Below are positions 49,762-61,900 of a stretch of DNA of 64,000 nt, in pieces (position 1 is the first letter of the stretch; each line of letters opens with the position of its first letter). The stretch is from Gigaspora rosea (Eukaryota; Glomeromycota; Glomeromycetes; Diversisporales; Gigasporaceae). The notes beneath the pieces were generated by a model that was given only the letters and a program-made list of their open reading frames with translations, did no database searches and was not told the DNA's origin. The position numbers and the translations under genes are program-made. The DNA is taken from assembly GCA_003550325.1 (NCBI GenBank), contig QKWP01000584.1:50067-114066 (forward strand), written 5' to 3'.

Positions 49762-50474
49762 GGGATGAGCAAAATTTTTATACATCCTTAAATATTCTCA
49801 CATATTATTGTATATTTTTACATATTCTCAAATTTCGATGTAATAAATAATCTTTTTAAATGCAAATATTATTATTATTATATCAAAAGAAACCTTTTAA
49901 ATTTAATATTTATGTTTTTAATAGATTATTGTTTGATATTGTTATTGCAAATACTACAGATGCCTTTCAAATTTAATATTTATTTTTGAAAAAATTCGTT
50001 GTTATGTTTAAATTACTTTGAATATCGTTACTGCAAAATGCAAATACAATTAAAAAAAAAACATTTTCAATTTTTTCCAGAATTAACCAGTTCTCCAAAG
50101 TTGTCACATGACTATTATTGTAGCTGAATGGAAGGTTCTATTATTGCTTGTTATACGTAATTTATCATTAACGTATTTTCACGTAATAACACATATGTGC
50201 GTTATTTCGAAATTGCCACTTTTTTAAAAAAAATCGCCTACTGACTCAAAATAACGCACATGTGCGTCCCGAGCTTGCACGATTAATATAAGTATAGCGC
50301 ACAAGTTTATTAAATGTTTGCGGCCATAGTCGCAATCTCATTACCTCATATAAAAATCTGGTTTAAAGTAGGTCGTAACTAATTACGACAATATGTCTGC
50401 ACCTCTACGCATGAATGCGCATTAATGCGCACGATTAAGAAATCATGCGCACGCATGAAACCCATCCCTATTGA
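49762..50474. mobile_element. hAT-like MITE
   Basis: Left end TAGGGATGAGCAAAATTT and right end inverse TAGGGATGGGTTTCATGC share a TAGGGATGRG tip typical of hAT termini. The interior has short palindromes ACGCACATGTGCGT and ATGCGCATTAATGCGCA. It interrupts the dispersed repeat, which resumes at 50475 (TTGATTTCCAG). I could not confirm an 8-bp duplication. Confidence 0.55.
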
Positions 50475-50569
50475 TTTCCAGATTAATCCCCGATTGATCT
50501 CTTCTTTCGTAAGCAATAGGGAGTCAACAGAATGAAATTCGACAACAATAGTATAGCCCTGCTTATTAC

Positions 50570-50699
50570 CTATTGAATAACGTTTTTCTTGTGACTGCCA
50601 AAACCTCGATGCAAATCAATTATCATGTTTATGTATTAATTATAAATATCAGCATAGAAATTAGACTTGCATAAGCGTATTTCTTTTTTTGAAACCAAA
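50570..50699 (+). promoter_or_regulatory. Upstream region conserved between Sel1-kinase copies 1 and 3
   Basis: The 130 bases before the ATG at 50700 match 39035-39109 plus 39635-39702 once the MITE is removed. Shared segments are TCTTGTGACTGCCAAA, ATTATCAT and AAATTAGACTTG. No clear TATA box; it probably holds the promoter and 5' leader. Confidence 0.45.
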
Positions 50700-53600
50700 A
50701 TGTCAAATGAAAAAGACTTTGCAAAAGATTGCAATAACCAATTTGAAGAAAAATTAATAAAAAATGAAAAGTTATCGAATATTAATTCTTCAACAACCAG
50801 TAATTTAAATCAAATGAACATCATTGACACAGTAAATTCTGACAAAATATTTCAATTTGGTAATCGTTATCTTTATGAGAGAGATGAATATAAAGCATTC
50901 ACTTATTACAAAAAATCTGCTGAGATGGGACATATTGGTGGAATGTATAAACTTGGTTATTGTTATCAATATGGGATTAAAGTTAAAAAAAATGAAAACG
51001 AAGCATTTTTATGGTACAAAAAATCAGCTGATATGGGAAATGCTAATGGAATGTTTCAACTCGGGAACTGTTATGATTTAGGAGTTGGTGTTGAAGTGGA
51101 TAATCGCAAAGCATTTGAATATTATCTTAAATCAGCCAAAGCAGGTAATTCTAAAGGAATTTTTAAAACTGCAATATGTTACAAATTCGGAATTGGAGTG
51201 GTAGAAAGTTATGAAAACTTCCGAGATTGGTTTATGAAGTAAGATAATTTTAAATTTGTAATTTTCATTTTAAAATTATAAATTTTAAAAAAATTTCAAA
51301 CCATCTAACTTATCAGAATGTAAGTTTGACTATTTTAACAAACTAATTGATATCAGATTAACATTAAGTTTATTGTTATTTCTACATATAGAAATATATC
51401 ATATTCTATCATGAATAAGAACACTATTTCTTTACACTGTCACGCTTATGTACATTCAAATAGATTTATTTTAGAATTCTAATGGCACAAAAGCCTTTGA
51501 ATCCGACTATTATGTTTGAAAATTTTGGTTGCGAAAGTGTACAAAAGAGTGCTTATTTATGATAGAATGCAGTGCATTTGACCATCTATAGCAAAAAATC
51601 ATAATTAGAATTGTCCTCACATCAATGTAATTCAAGTTCCTATAGAAAATGCTTTGAAACTCAATTTCTAAATGTTTTTTTCAGAAGGATAATCCAGATA
51701 AAGTTGAGTAGCATTAGTTACAGTATAATGTTAGCTGATTTTATCAGGGTTATTGAAAAGATACTTGAGTTTCAGGTCGGGATTCTTTTAAATATAGTTA
51801 CCAATAAATAATAATCTGATTTCATTTTATACACTACTTTTTTTTTTTTAACCCTGAATTTCATCTGTACTGACCATTACATCTCTCATTTAGTTTGTGA
51901 GTAAAAGAACATGCAAAATCCGTAATTTTTATAAATATTTAAATTAAACGATTTCTTACAAATAATTTATTCATGTTAATTTAGCGAGTATGTATAAAAA
52001 AAGTTTATTAAACAATGTATTTAAATAAGTATCCAGGCTCATAAATTTTCCACCTAATATATTTAATTTAGTCGGTGATTATAGTAACATTTATTAAGCA
52101 ATATGTTACTGTAAATAAGGATTTTAATTTCATATTCACCATTAAATGACAAATCTTTTCATTTTGTAGTTTGTGAGTATCAAGTGTTTTAATTAACAAT
52201 ATATTTAAAAATAAGCTATCATTAAATAACCTTTAAATTACTTAAATACAGAAGTTAGTGAGTATTAAACTTTATTATCTCTTTATTCAAATTAAAAGTT
52301 CAAATTTATATTATTATTAAAAAAACATTTTATATATCCTAATATAGTGCGTGAGTATAAAAATAGTTTATAAATAAACGGATATTTAAATAACTGTCCA
52401 AGAGTATAAAATACAGATATTTCATTCTATAACTTACAGCGAGTGAGTATAATAATTAATGTATTTAAATAAGTACAGTAATTTAAATTTATAAATATTT
52501 ACCATTATTTATATGTAATTAGTTGGTTAGTATAAAAAATAATACTATAATTAGCTTTATTCAAATTAAATAATTCAAGATACGTAGAGCTTGTACCCGT
52601 ATAAGCGTTACCCGGGTAACCCGGTTAACACCTGTCAACCGGGTCATAGCTATCGTTAACCGGGTGACCCGGATTTATTATCCATAAGCATGATAATGTG
52701 ACGTACAAACGTATGTACAGTACGTATGTCCGTTGGGAGTGAGGTCATTTTAAATTTTATTATTTAAACCCAGTTTATTTTCCGACGGCCTCTAGCCGTT
52801 GTAGAATAAACTGATTATGTTACAGCTATTATCATGATTCTCGGAGCACCTGTAAAATTTGCCGAATGAATTTTAGGCCGGTTAAACTTATATATTAAAG
52901 TTTATACATAAAAATTAAATAAATTTATCGGTTACCATTATCATTATACGTAGTTTTTTAAAAAAATGCATATAAGAGAATTTATGATTTTGCATCAATC
53001 AATCAAAAAAAACCGGGTTACCCGGATTATTAAGATGACCCATTTTATAATGTTGTAAACGGTGAGTAACCCGGTGCTTAAATTTTTTAACGGGTACACC
53101 TCTAAAAAAATTACATACCCTTAAGAGCTACCTCAATTTTGCATTAGCCAATCAAACAAACCGGGTCAACCGGGTCACCCGGGTAACCCGGATTTTTCAA
53201 AACAATCCGGTTTGTGACCCGGTAATAATCTGGTAAACGGGCGGGTTATCCGGAATTTGAAATTTATTTCGGGTACAACCTCTAAAGATACGGATATTTA
53301 TTATCTATATAATAATACTTGCATTAATTTAGTCGGTAAGTAAGAACATTTATTATTAACATAATCAAATCAACAACTTATATTTATAAAATCACTTTAA
53401 TTGAATTCAGTGAGTGAGTGTTAAAAGTGTTAAAATATTATTGCTGTATTAAATTTTTAAATATTTACTATTGATCGATGTTTCAATCATTTAATACACG
53501 CTAATTTAGTCGGTGAGCATGCATTAATTAATCAACATATTTAAAATAAGTAATTCGAGTTTATAAAAATAATTACTGATAAATAATCTCAAATTATTTC

Positions 53601-56276
53601 GTTTACTATAGTAAGTGAGTATAAAACTTTTGATTAATCTGTTTTAAAATAGGAAAATGCAGCATATTTATCTTTAAACAATCCCTCTAAATAACCTTGA
53701 CGCTGATTTAGACTGTGAGTAAGAATGTTCGTTATAAAAAAAATCTGGAAGGTTATTTTTGCGTTAAATGTGAATAATATATTAAAATACAATAAAATTT
53801 AAGATTTATTTTAGTTTGAATTATATTAATATTAAATCATAAATCTTTTTAAAATTATGCATAATATTATATAATTTTGAGCTCCATAATTTTAACTCTC
53901 TTTTAGAATTTAACGCAAAAATTACTCTCCTGATATAAAAGTAATTATTTACTCACAATAGTTTAATTCGCATTAATTTAGCGAGTAAGTGTAAAGAATG
54001 TTCATTAATGACAACCAATTCAAGATCATAATAAAATTAAACGATATTCCCGAATCATTTCATTTTCATTATTTTAGTCTGTAAGTACTGTATATGAGTA
54101 TGGTATGATTATCAATATATTTAATAATTTATTAGATTCATTATCAGTTAATTCTTTTTAAATGATTAAATTTAGTCGGTAAATATAAAGACAAATATTT
54201 AAAATAAATAATTCAGATTTATAGAAATTTATACATCATTAAGTTATATTTCTTAAATCGTTTTAATTTAGCCTGTGAGTATGAAGAATAAATGTATAAA
54301 AAAAATTTATTTAAATTATAATTTATCTACTAAATAATATCTATTACACATTATTTAGACAGTGAGTATTAATAACTTAATTATAAATAAGTTAATCAAA
54401 TTTACATATATTTGCAATCAAAATTATTTTATTCAGTGAGTGAGTAAAGTTAATAAAGCATTTAAAGTATTGTATGCAGTTTAAGTCTATAATTATTAAC
54501 ATATACAATACACTCAAATTATTTCTATTAATTTACGGCAGGTAGTAAGTATAATACATTTAGTAATTTTAAACATATGCTTGACAAATTACCATTGAAT
54601 AATATTACTTAATCGCATTTAGTCTGTAAGTATAAGAATATTTGCTATTACAATATTAATATTTATCATTATCAAGATATCATAATTATCTACATAATAT
54701 TAATACTTAGTGGGTGAGTATAAAGATTATTAATGATAATATATTTAAAATGAGTAATTCTGGATAATAAACTTCATCATTAAGCAATAACTCATAAATC
54801 ACTTAATTTAGTCGGTAAGTACAAAAAATCATTTGCATTTAGTTTAAAAATAACATATTTAGGAATAAATAATAAAAAAATTGCATATTTGATTATAAAG
54901 AAACTCTGATAACGGAAAATGTACACATTGTAACCAATATAACACATTTAAAGCATGGTGTCAGACGTGTGATCCTAACATGATGATGCATGGATGGACA
55001 AGTAGAAATGTTGACGTCGATGATTGCATCAGAGAATTTCAACTCAAAGCTTTGGAATATAAAAGAGCGATTGAATGGATTCAATTTGATAGATTAGTCG
55101 ATATTGAAATAATCGGTAAAGGAGGATTTGGTTTTGTATATTCAGCAACCTGGCTAGATGGTATACGAAAGTTTGATGGGAATGTTGGTGACTACACGAA
55201 GAAACGTGAACCAAATAGCTTAGTTGCACTTAAAACCTTGTCAAGTTCAAAAGAAGACCCACACGATTTTTTGAAAGAAGTAAGTTAAATTGCTTTTTTA
55301 CAATTTATCCATAGTTTGTTAAACTAATGATATTTTAATATAAACTTAAAGTTTAAAAATAACATGTGCTGTACTATATGGGGTAGCGAAATCGTTGTAT
55401 ATGGATTAACACATAATGCAAATACCAATGAATACTTAATGGTGTTACAGTATGCAAAGAATGGAAATCTCTATGAGTTTTTAAAATCAAATTTTAGAAA
55501 CCTTACTTGGAAAGATAAATTAAATCGACTTAAAGATATTTGTGATGATTTGTATGAAATTCATAGAGCAGGATATATTCATGCTGACTTTCATAGTGGT
55601 AATATTTTGCAAGATCAGCTTGGTGAAAATATGAGGTCTTATGTTACAGATCTTGGATTATCCAGATATAATGATGTAAATAATACAAATGATGAGGTTT
55701 ATGGAGTTCTACCATATGTTGCACCAGAAGTTTTATTGGGAGGCAAACTAACACAAGCTGCTGATATTTATGGTTTTGGTGTTATTATGACAGAAATGTC
55801 AACTGGAAATAGACCTTTTGATGGTTATCATTTTGATATTAGTCTTTCAATTGAAATTTGCAGTGGATTGAGGCCAGAATTTGCTATTAAAACTCCTGAT
55901 TGTTACATTGAATTGGCATTGCAATGTATGGATCATGATCCACAAAAACGACCTAATGTTGTTAATATATATTATAAGCTTGATGAATGGATAAATAAAA
56001 TAACAGGTCAAGATCATGATGATAAAATTAAAAAGAAGTTTTTGGCAGCTGATGAAATAATAGATACTTTACATGTTTCAAGAAAACATCCAAATGATAC
56101 GTACACTAGCAAAGTTATTAACACACAACCAATCAAGAGAATAAAGATTGAATCAAAAGGTAAAATTGCTATTATAATTTGCATATAATTTAGATTAATT
56201 GTAAAGCTTATATTACAATATTTATTTAGAACTATCAGGTTCAAAAACCGTTAATTGTGAAATTCCTTTTTCTTAA
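50700..56276 (+). CDS. Sel1-repeat TKL-like protein kinase, copy 3 (intact)
   Basis: Predicted exons: 50700-51238, the microexon array, 54901-55279, 55352-56159 and 56230-56276. All splice phases agree. The total is 590 aa if the array is skipped and 615 aa if all its units are used. Exon 1 (ATG at 50700; an upstream TTG at 50667 is rejected) has a charged N-terminus and three Sel1 repeats. Exon 2 has CTHCNQYN...WCQTC, a probable small zinc-binding element, then the kinase start with glycine loop GKGGFGFVYSA and VALK lysine. Exon 3 has YLMVLQYAKNGNL, catalytic HADFHSGN, TDLGLS in place of DFG, VAPE, ADIYGFG and a final RPN arginine. Exon 4 is short and its open end is conserved in copy 2. Probably a cytosolic Ser/Thr or TKL kinase; substrate unknown. 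Confidence 0.8.
51317..54814 (+). other. Array of 24 splice-unit repeats (candidate microexons), copy 3
   Basis: Units start at 51317, 51894, 51985, 52072, 52170, 52252, 52348, 52440, 52523, 53333, 53411, 53520, 53612, 53712, 53982, 54078, 54176, 54272, 54359, 54437, 54542, 54623, 54711 and 54812. All have three bases between AG and GT except 52252, which reads as six (AAGTTA) or as three (TGA) from a downstream AG. By my count 19 of 24 donors are GTRAGT. Order and many triplets match copy 1 (for example CGA, TGC, CGA, TCG, TAA, ACA, TGA, TCT), while intervening sequence has diverged. The flanking exons are both phase 2, so inclusion or skipping keeps the frame. One unit seen in copy 1 is absent, and one present here is missing there. 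Confidence 0.75.
52585..53284. mobile_element. 700-bp hAT-type MITE inside the array
   Basis: TIR TAGAG(C/G)TTGTACCCG at both ends with an exact 8-bp duplication AAGATACG (52577-52584 and 53285-53292). Copy 1 has the uninterrupted site at 41633-41640 (with ATAC-A), so the insertion came after the duplication. The interior is rich in CCGGGTAACCCGG-type palindromes and is GC-richer than its surroundings. Confidence 0.9.
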
Positions 56277-56869
56277 AGTTTGCATTGTACGTACGTACAT
56301 AATCGTTAAAGAATGGCAAAAGATCATAAGACCACACGAATTTAAGAGTTTTTAAAGGGACAAGCTTTCATGCATGTTTTTAATGATCTTGTTAATTAGT
56401 CTAACGTAATGAAATTGTCACCATCATGTCTTTAGAAGACAAATTATATCGAGTTCATGATAGTTACGTAAGATTTCATTATTTAATTATCTAGTTCTTT
56501 TTAATTTTATTCATATTGTGATTAGTTTCCTTTTTTTTTTTTGGTCGTTACTTTATGTTATTATTATGTTCTTTTTTTTCATTTATTATCAAATATTATT
56601 AGTTTTCTTTTTCTTTTATTGTTATTTATTTTGTATTGTTATTAGGTTTCAGTAGTCATATTTTTATATAGTAAAATATACTACGTACTTTAGTATATAT
56701 TTTACTTGTAAATAATAATTCGTTTTATAAAATTCGACTATAAAATTGGCAAATCATAAAAGTTGATCTACATTTGGACTCCAAAATTTTGGGGTTACTC
56801 AAATATGATGAACCAAACACGCCGATATGATATATTTCTGGATATTAATTACACCTGATCTTATGTTTT
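56277..56869. other. Gene-free stretch after copy 3
   Basis: Related to the region after copy 2, including the T-rich tract (56520-56640), then diverging. No gene. Confidence 0.5.
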
Positions 56870-57140
56870 GACTGTGGCGTACCACAATACAATTTTTTAA
56901 ACTCAAAATATACTTTTGATACCAGTATTTAGCTTTATTTAGATTTCTTATTGTTCCAATTCCTTTGCGATAACCCATTGGCGTTCCCCATTTCATCTTA
57001 TCTTTGATAATAAGTGAATGCTAACAGATACCAAGCGCAAATGTTCCAATAGGATACCCTATTTCTGCAGATTTTTGATAATAAATGAATGCCTTATGCT
57101 CATTTTTTACTACCCAATAGTTCAGTCAATTCTGCAAGAT
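56870..57140 (-). pseudogene. Sel1-repeat gene relic
   Basis: Minus-strand reading shows NEHKAFIYYQKSAEIGYPIG followed by TFALGIC, a stop, then GYRKGIGTIRNLNKAKYWYQ. These are two degraded Sel1 repeats with the A..YYQKSA..G and KA.YWYQK patterns. There is no intact start and no kinase part. Probably a remnant of another Sel1-kinase gene. Confidence 0.65.
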
Positions 57141-57665
57141 ATATTTGAATAATGGGACATGAAACCAGAGCCGCAGCGCGTCACAACTCCCATTGTAAAT
57201 TTTAAATTGATATCGATCAGAGCAAGAATAAATAGCCTCCATTTTGATCGCATGACAATTCATAGGACTTTCGTCTGATTGGCAGATGCAAGTCAATTGC
57301 CCTGGTAACTTAGTTATGCGGTTTAAAGTACTTTTTGAGACCGTAACATTTCACAGACAAAAATCACTATAAAAGTCATTTCTAGTTTTGAAAAACTTCT
57401 ATTTTCAATCTGAAAAAATAATTAAAATATTCAGTAACTTCAAGAACTTCATTTAGAAGTGCACAAAGTGCTATTTTTTTCACACAGTTTAAGGTAAATT
57501 TCAGTAACATGCCAAAAATTTTATTAAAATCTTAAATATATAAATAGACTAAAATTAATCATATATCGAACATATCATTTATTAAACCCATAAAACTCAC
57601 AATATTTATCCAAAAAAAATAAGTAATAAATTATAAGAATGAACAAATAAAATTATTAATTTATC
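57141..57665. other. Gene-free stretch
   Basis: 3' flank of the minus-strand gene. I see no coding region or clear repeat. Confidence 0.5.
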
Positions 57666-58412
57666 CTAATTATAATTCATAATGGCATGCGTAGTTTTAG
57701 CAGGAGCATTATTATCAGGAATATGATTAACAGGGATATTATTAATAACTGTCATCCCATTAGAGTAATAAGGATCAGGTGCAATATTCACACGAACGGT
57801 ATTGGCGGTAAGATCAGATAGAGCATCATTAATTTCAAGTATTATTAATGCATTATCAGTAAATAGTGCAGCAAGTCTAAGTCTAATACCACAACCAAGC
57901 TTTAGAACATTTATATGACCATTTCCGAAAGCTCTCCCATCCGTATTACTAACATAATTTTTGTAAGACGTGACCCACCAGAATTTCAAATTGACAGTTG
58001 GATTTTCTTTTTCATTATATCTTGCAAATAGATCATTTAAAAGATTGGTAAATGCTATTGCGCGTACTGCTGCATTTTTTTCGATCATATATTTGGCAAA
58101 AAAGTATCCAAAAGAAGATAAAATGAAACCTATAATCCAACCAAATACTGGTACAATTATATATAAGATTGTTACTAAAAGAGCAGTAGTTACCGATGAG
58201 ATGGAATATAATAGATGTTTTGTTTTTCGGGTCATTAGTTCAACACCTTTAACATGATTATTGATTTGATCAAGTCTTGCAGCAAACTCTTCTTGAGACA
58301 AAAAACCGTGAAGGTCAAGGCACCAATCCGTTCTGAAAGAATGGCCAGGTTGACAAACGCAACAACATTCGATGAATGCAGAAAAAGGGGTATTAGGACT
58401 CTTTTCATAGTG
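57666..58412 (-). CDS. Two-TM hypothetical protein, 5' exon not found
   Basis: A minus-strand frame of about 248 codons ending in TAG at 57666-57668. There is no ATG at its start; instead a strong 3' splice-site sequence TTTCTTCTTGCAG ends at 58413, so I start the exon at 58412. The N-terminal part is Cys-rich (ECCCVCQPGHSF, WCLDLHGFL) and is followed by an acidic helix (SQEEFAARLDQINNHV). Two adjacent hydrophobic segments follow at about residues 69-91 and 92-112, probably a membrane hairpin, then a soluble C-terminal domain ending in Asn/Pro-rich sequence. I do not recognise a named family. A first exon should lie above 58413; I could not place it, and TE-like repeats begin soon after, so the gene may be truncated. 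Confidence 0.65.
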   Translation of the reverse strand, partial: HYEKSPNTPFSAFIECCCVCQPGHSFRTDWCLDLHGFLSQEEFAARLDQINNHVKGVELMTRKTKHLLYSISSVTTALLVTILYIIVPVFGWIIGFILSSFGYFFAKYMIEKNAAVRAIAFTNLLNDLFARYNEKENPTVNLKFWWVTSYKNYVSNTDGRAFGNGHINVLKLGCGIRLRLAALFTDNALIILEINDALSDLTANTVRVNIAPDPYYSNGMTVINNIPVNHIPDNNAPAKTTHAIMNYN

Positions 58413-59029
58413 CTGCAAGAAGAAATTATATAGCTTGGAGATGAAACATTAAAAAGCTTTTAAAGTTCTAGTAATTTAAAGTATAGAATTAAGACTATTT
58501 AAAAATTTTTGATTATTAGTAAATAATCTAATTCTTAAAAGTCGGAATTTAGAATTAACATCTAAGCAAAAGTTTTTGGCATCAAAATTTGCATATATAT
58601 AAATCTTCTTATCCTGACCAAAGCTAACCCTAACTTTAACTCTAATTAAATTTATTTTTTAATAAGTAGCTGCGCGACATGTTTCGCTAAATCAGGACCA
58701 GATTTGCTTAGTAGAAATTAAAGATGTACTTTAGTATTTATATGAAACTTCAGGGGTTAAAAATTTAATTGTCATACACTAAATATATTAAAAATTTTTG
58801 ATACTTAATAAATTATTAAAAGTGACAATTGACATTATAAATTTTTAACTCATATAGTTCTAACAATAAATGAGATGATGATCACATGAAACTCGTGAAA
58901 AATTTGAGAGCTACAAAGCGAAAACCTGGAATTTCGGTTCCACTTTCTGATCCAACTCCTGACAAATTTAAATTAAAAAAAAATTAAGCATATCATAAAT
59001 TATATGGTATGTTAAATAACACTTTTCGG
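58413..59029. other. Upstream flank with dispersed repeat end
   Basis: Expected to contain the missing first exon of the two-TM gene; none is recognised. Positions 58665-58700 hold, inverted, the GCGCGAC-type hairpin motif seen elsewhere. Confidence 0.4.
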
Positions 59030-59400
59030 CGTTTGATCTGTAAATGCCATAATATTTCACCGACACCTCGTAGATATAATACTTCACCAACATCAATTCA
59101 TCGACATGCTTATTTTATAGGCATTTAAATCACCAGCAATTATTCGCCGACATATTCATTTTACCAACACATTTAATTTAACGACATTTAATTCATTGCA
59201 AATCAGCCTAGATTATACTATCATCTAACCCTAAAACTAAACCTAATATAGGTAAACATATAATGTGATTATTATAGGTTCCTTTTTCTTCAAACTATCC
59301 GAATCAACTTATCAGTGAATTAATTGTCGATGAATTAAGTGTCGGTGAAATAAATGTCGTAAAATGAACACCTTGGTGAATTAATTGTACCAGGAACGTA
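59030..59400. repeat. Foldback repeat built of TTCACCGACA-like words
   Basis: The left half repeats TTCACCGACA, TTCACCAACA and TTCGCCGACA. The right half has the inverse words (TGTCGGTGAA, TTGTCGATGAATTAA). It ends at TACCAGGAACG. Confidence 0.65.
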
Positions 59401-59700
59401 AGTGTATGGTTTTACTGGCATCTAAATCGAAGGCAAAATCTTAAAGCTGATTGGTGTACATTTTTTCTCATGATCATTACCTGTGTTATGTAACATGAAA
59501 TTTCTAATGTTAGAGGGAGGTTAAAACGAAGTGAATTTAGTTAGGAGGTTTATATATTTATATTATCAAGAATGCGGTGGTTTATGCAGCATGTAGATTA
59601 TGTATTATCTTCCACTCTAACCCAACCATGTATAAACTTAACGTAAATTGGTCATAAGATGATTATATATTGCAAAAATTCGTTCTTCCTTAGTAAATGA

Positions 59701-60128
59701 TAATCTGATGTAATTTGTAATACTTCATTATTACGATCAATGGCTTGCCATTTAAAGTAAAATCGGTTTTAAATTTTAGCCAACTTTTATTAAAAAATGA
59801 TCCATAATATCAGTACGAACACATGAAATGTGAGAGGGATGGTTCCGTTCAACTTTTTTGATGCACTACGTTGATTTTTGAAAAATCCTTTTTGTTTGGA
59901 ATAATGATTTATTTATTCACAATTGCAATATACCAGTACGATCACATGAAATGTGTGAGGGATGGTTTAATTAATGTTTTTGGGCAGAATCCTTTTTAGT
60001 AGAAGTAATGGTTTTCATTTATTCATTTTTGGAAGGAGTCAACATTTTTACATATACTGTAACGTCATAAGTCGATTATGCAATATGATGCAAACATGAC
60101 GTTATTGATTATAAAATTTGAAAATTGT
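59701..60128. repeat. Direct repeat upstream of Sel1-kinase gene 4
   Basis: 428 bp from TAATCTGATG to GAAAATTGT, highly similar to 62396-62839. It contains an inner doubling of ACATGAAATGTG...GGGATGGTT and a late ACGTCATAAGTCGATTATGC segment. It ends 55 bases before the ATG of gene 4, so it includes the promoter. Confidence 0.85.
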
Positions 60129-60182
60129 GCCATCTATATTAAATAAGAACGTACGGGCAAAATTCAATTCAACGCACAAAAA

Positions 60183-61587
60183 ATGTCTTTCGATAAAGAA
60201 TTGTGCATTCAGGGATGGAAGTACCAGTTTGGCATCGATGTTGAGAAAAGTCTTGAGAAGGCCTTTGATTTTTACAAACAAGCTGCAGATTTAGGAGATG
60301 GTGAAGGAATGTTTCAGATTGCGGAATTTTATCATTTGGGAATTCATGTCAAAAAAGACAGAAATAAAGCATTCGAATACTTCCAGAAATCAGCAAGTAC
60401 TGGTTTTGAGATGGGAATTGTTAAGAAAGCTCTTTGTTACAGATATGGATACGGCACACAGGAAAATTTTTATTATTCTGGAGAGTTGTTAAATACGTTA
60501 AATATTATAAATCTTTATGTTTTTGCACCTGTTCGTTATACAAACTATAATAAAATATGTGAAAATTGCAATGAAAATATTACAGATCCTGATTGGTGTC
60601 AAATGTGTAATCCTGATATACTTATTCAAAATTGGACTAGTAATAACAAAGATACTGACGATTTTATGAAAAGATTACAATTAAAATGCCGGTTTAATCG
60701 AATGATTGCATGGTTCTCTTATGACTGTTTAACGGACATTAAAGAAATAGGCAAGGGTGGGCTTGCAACCGTATATAAAGCTACATGTCTAGGTGGAATT
60801 ATATTTAAAGAAGTTTCGGATGAATCAAAAAGAAATGTAGCACTTTAAAACTGTAAATTTACAAGAATTTGAGAATCATATTTATTGTAATTCAAATCAT
60901 TGCGCACCTCATGTTTATGGATTAACACTAAATCCTACAACGGGTGAATATATTATGATATTTCAATATGCTGAAGATGGAAATCTTGTAAATTATTTGA
61001 AAAAGAATTGGCAATATTTGAAATGGGATAAAAGAATAAAATTACTTAGCCTTATTTCATATCATCTGAGTATAATTCACGAATTGGGATTAGTTCATGC
61101 GGACTTACATAGTGGAAACATTTTATGTTATGAAGTAGAACCAAAAGTTTCAGATCTTGAACAATCAAGAAAGATAAATGAAAATAATGAAGTATATGGA
61201 GTATTGCCATATGTTGATCCAGTGATTTTACAAGGTGGAAAATTAACACAAAAATCAGATATCTACGGATTTGGTATAATAATGTGGGTAATCGCAACAG
61301 GACGACAACCATATGATGGACTAAACTTTAATATTGATCTGTCATTACAAATATGCCAAGGATTAAGACCTGAATTTGATAATCATTTACCCAAATGCTA
61401 TGTTGAATTGGCTGTTCGATGTTTGAATAAAAATCAAGAAAATCGACCAACAGCAAAGGATATTAACAAAACAGTTGAAGAATGGCGTGCTGATAAGGAG
61501 ATTATGAGACAATTCAAAATAGCCGATGAATATAGACCTCAACTTGTAGAACAAATACTCCAAGAGAAATGTTCACCAGTAAATTGA
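60183..61587 (+). CDS. Sel1-repeat protein kinase, gene 4 (intronless, one frameshift)
   Basis: ATG at 60183 opens two Sel1 repeats (AFDFYKQAADLGDGEGMFQI and AFEYFQKSASTGFEMGIVKK), a ~32-residue linker, ICENCNENI...WCQMCNPD (Cys motif), then a kinase with loop GKGGLATVY. The frame breaks at VAL|K: one extra T in the T-run 60844-60846, after which the right frame continues from 60847 to TGA at 61587. It shows HADLHSGN (catalytic), SDLEQS where DFG is usual, and VDPVIL where APE is usual. About 467 codons if the extra T is an error. No introns and no splice array, so it could be a retrocopy or an ancestral arrangement. The altered DFG and APE positions suggest weakened catalysis. Confidence 0.7.
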
Positions 61588-61900
61588 TTAACGTGCGAGA
61601 AATCAGCAAAAGATTATCAGAAATGACAATTATACCTAGTAAACCAATGGAATATTTTAACATTCAAGATGATTTTTAATTTATTTTTTTGGATCTAATT
61701 TTTATTTTACATTGATGTTCGTTATGTTATTTTAGCTGATAAATCATCAAGAACTAATAATACGTATGTTTTGGAATCGATATTGAATAATAAAAGCAAG
61801 TTTTTATTTTTATATAAACAATATTTATTATTATATTTATTATCTAGCGATGTAACAAAAATTAAATGCTAAACATTTATTTATTTCTATTTATTATGAC
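61588..61900. other. 3' flank of gene 4
   Basis: AT-rich; AATAATAAA near 61785 could serve as a polyadenylation signal. Nothing else seen. Confidence 0.4.
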
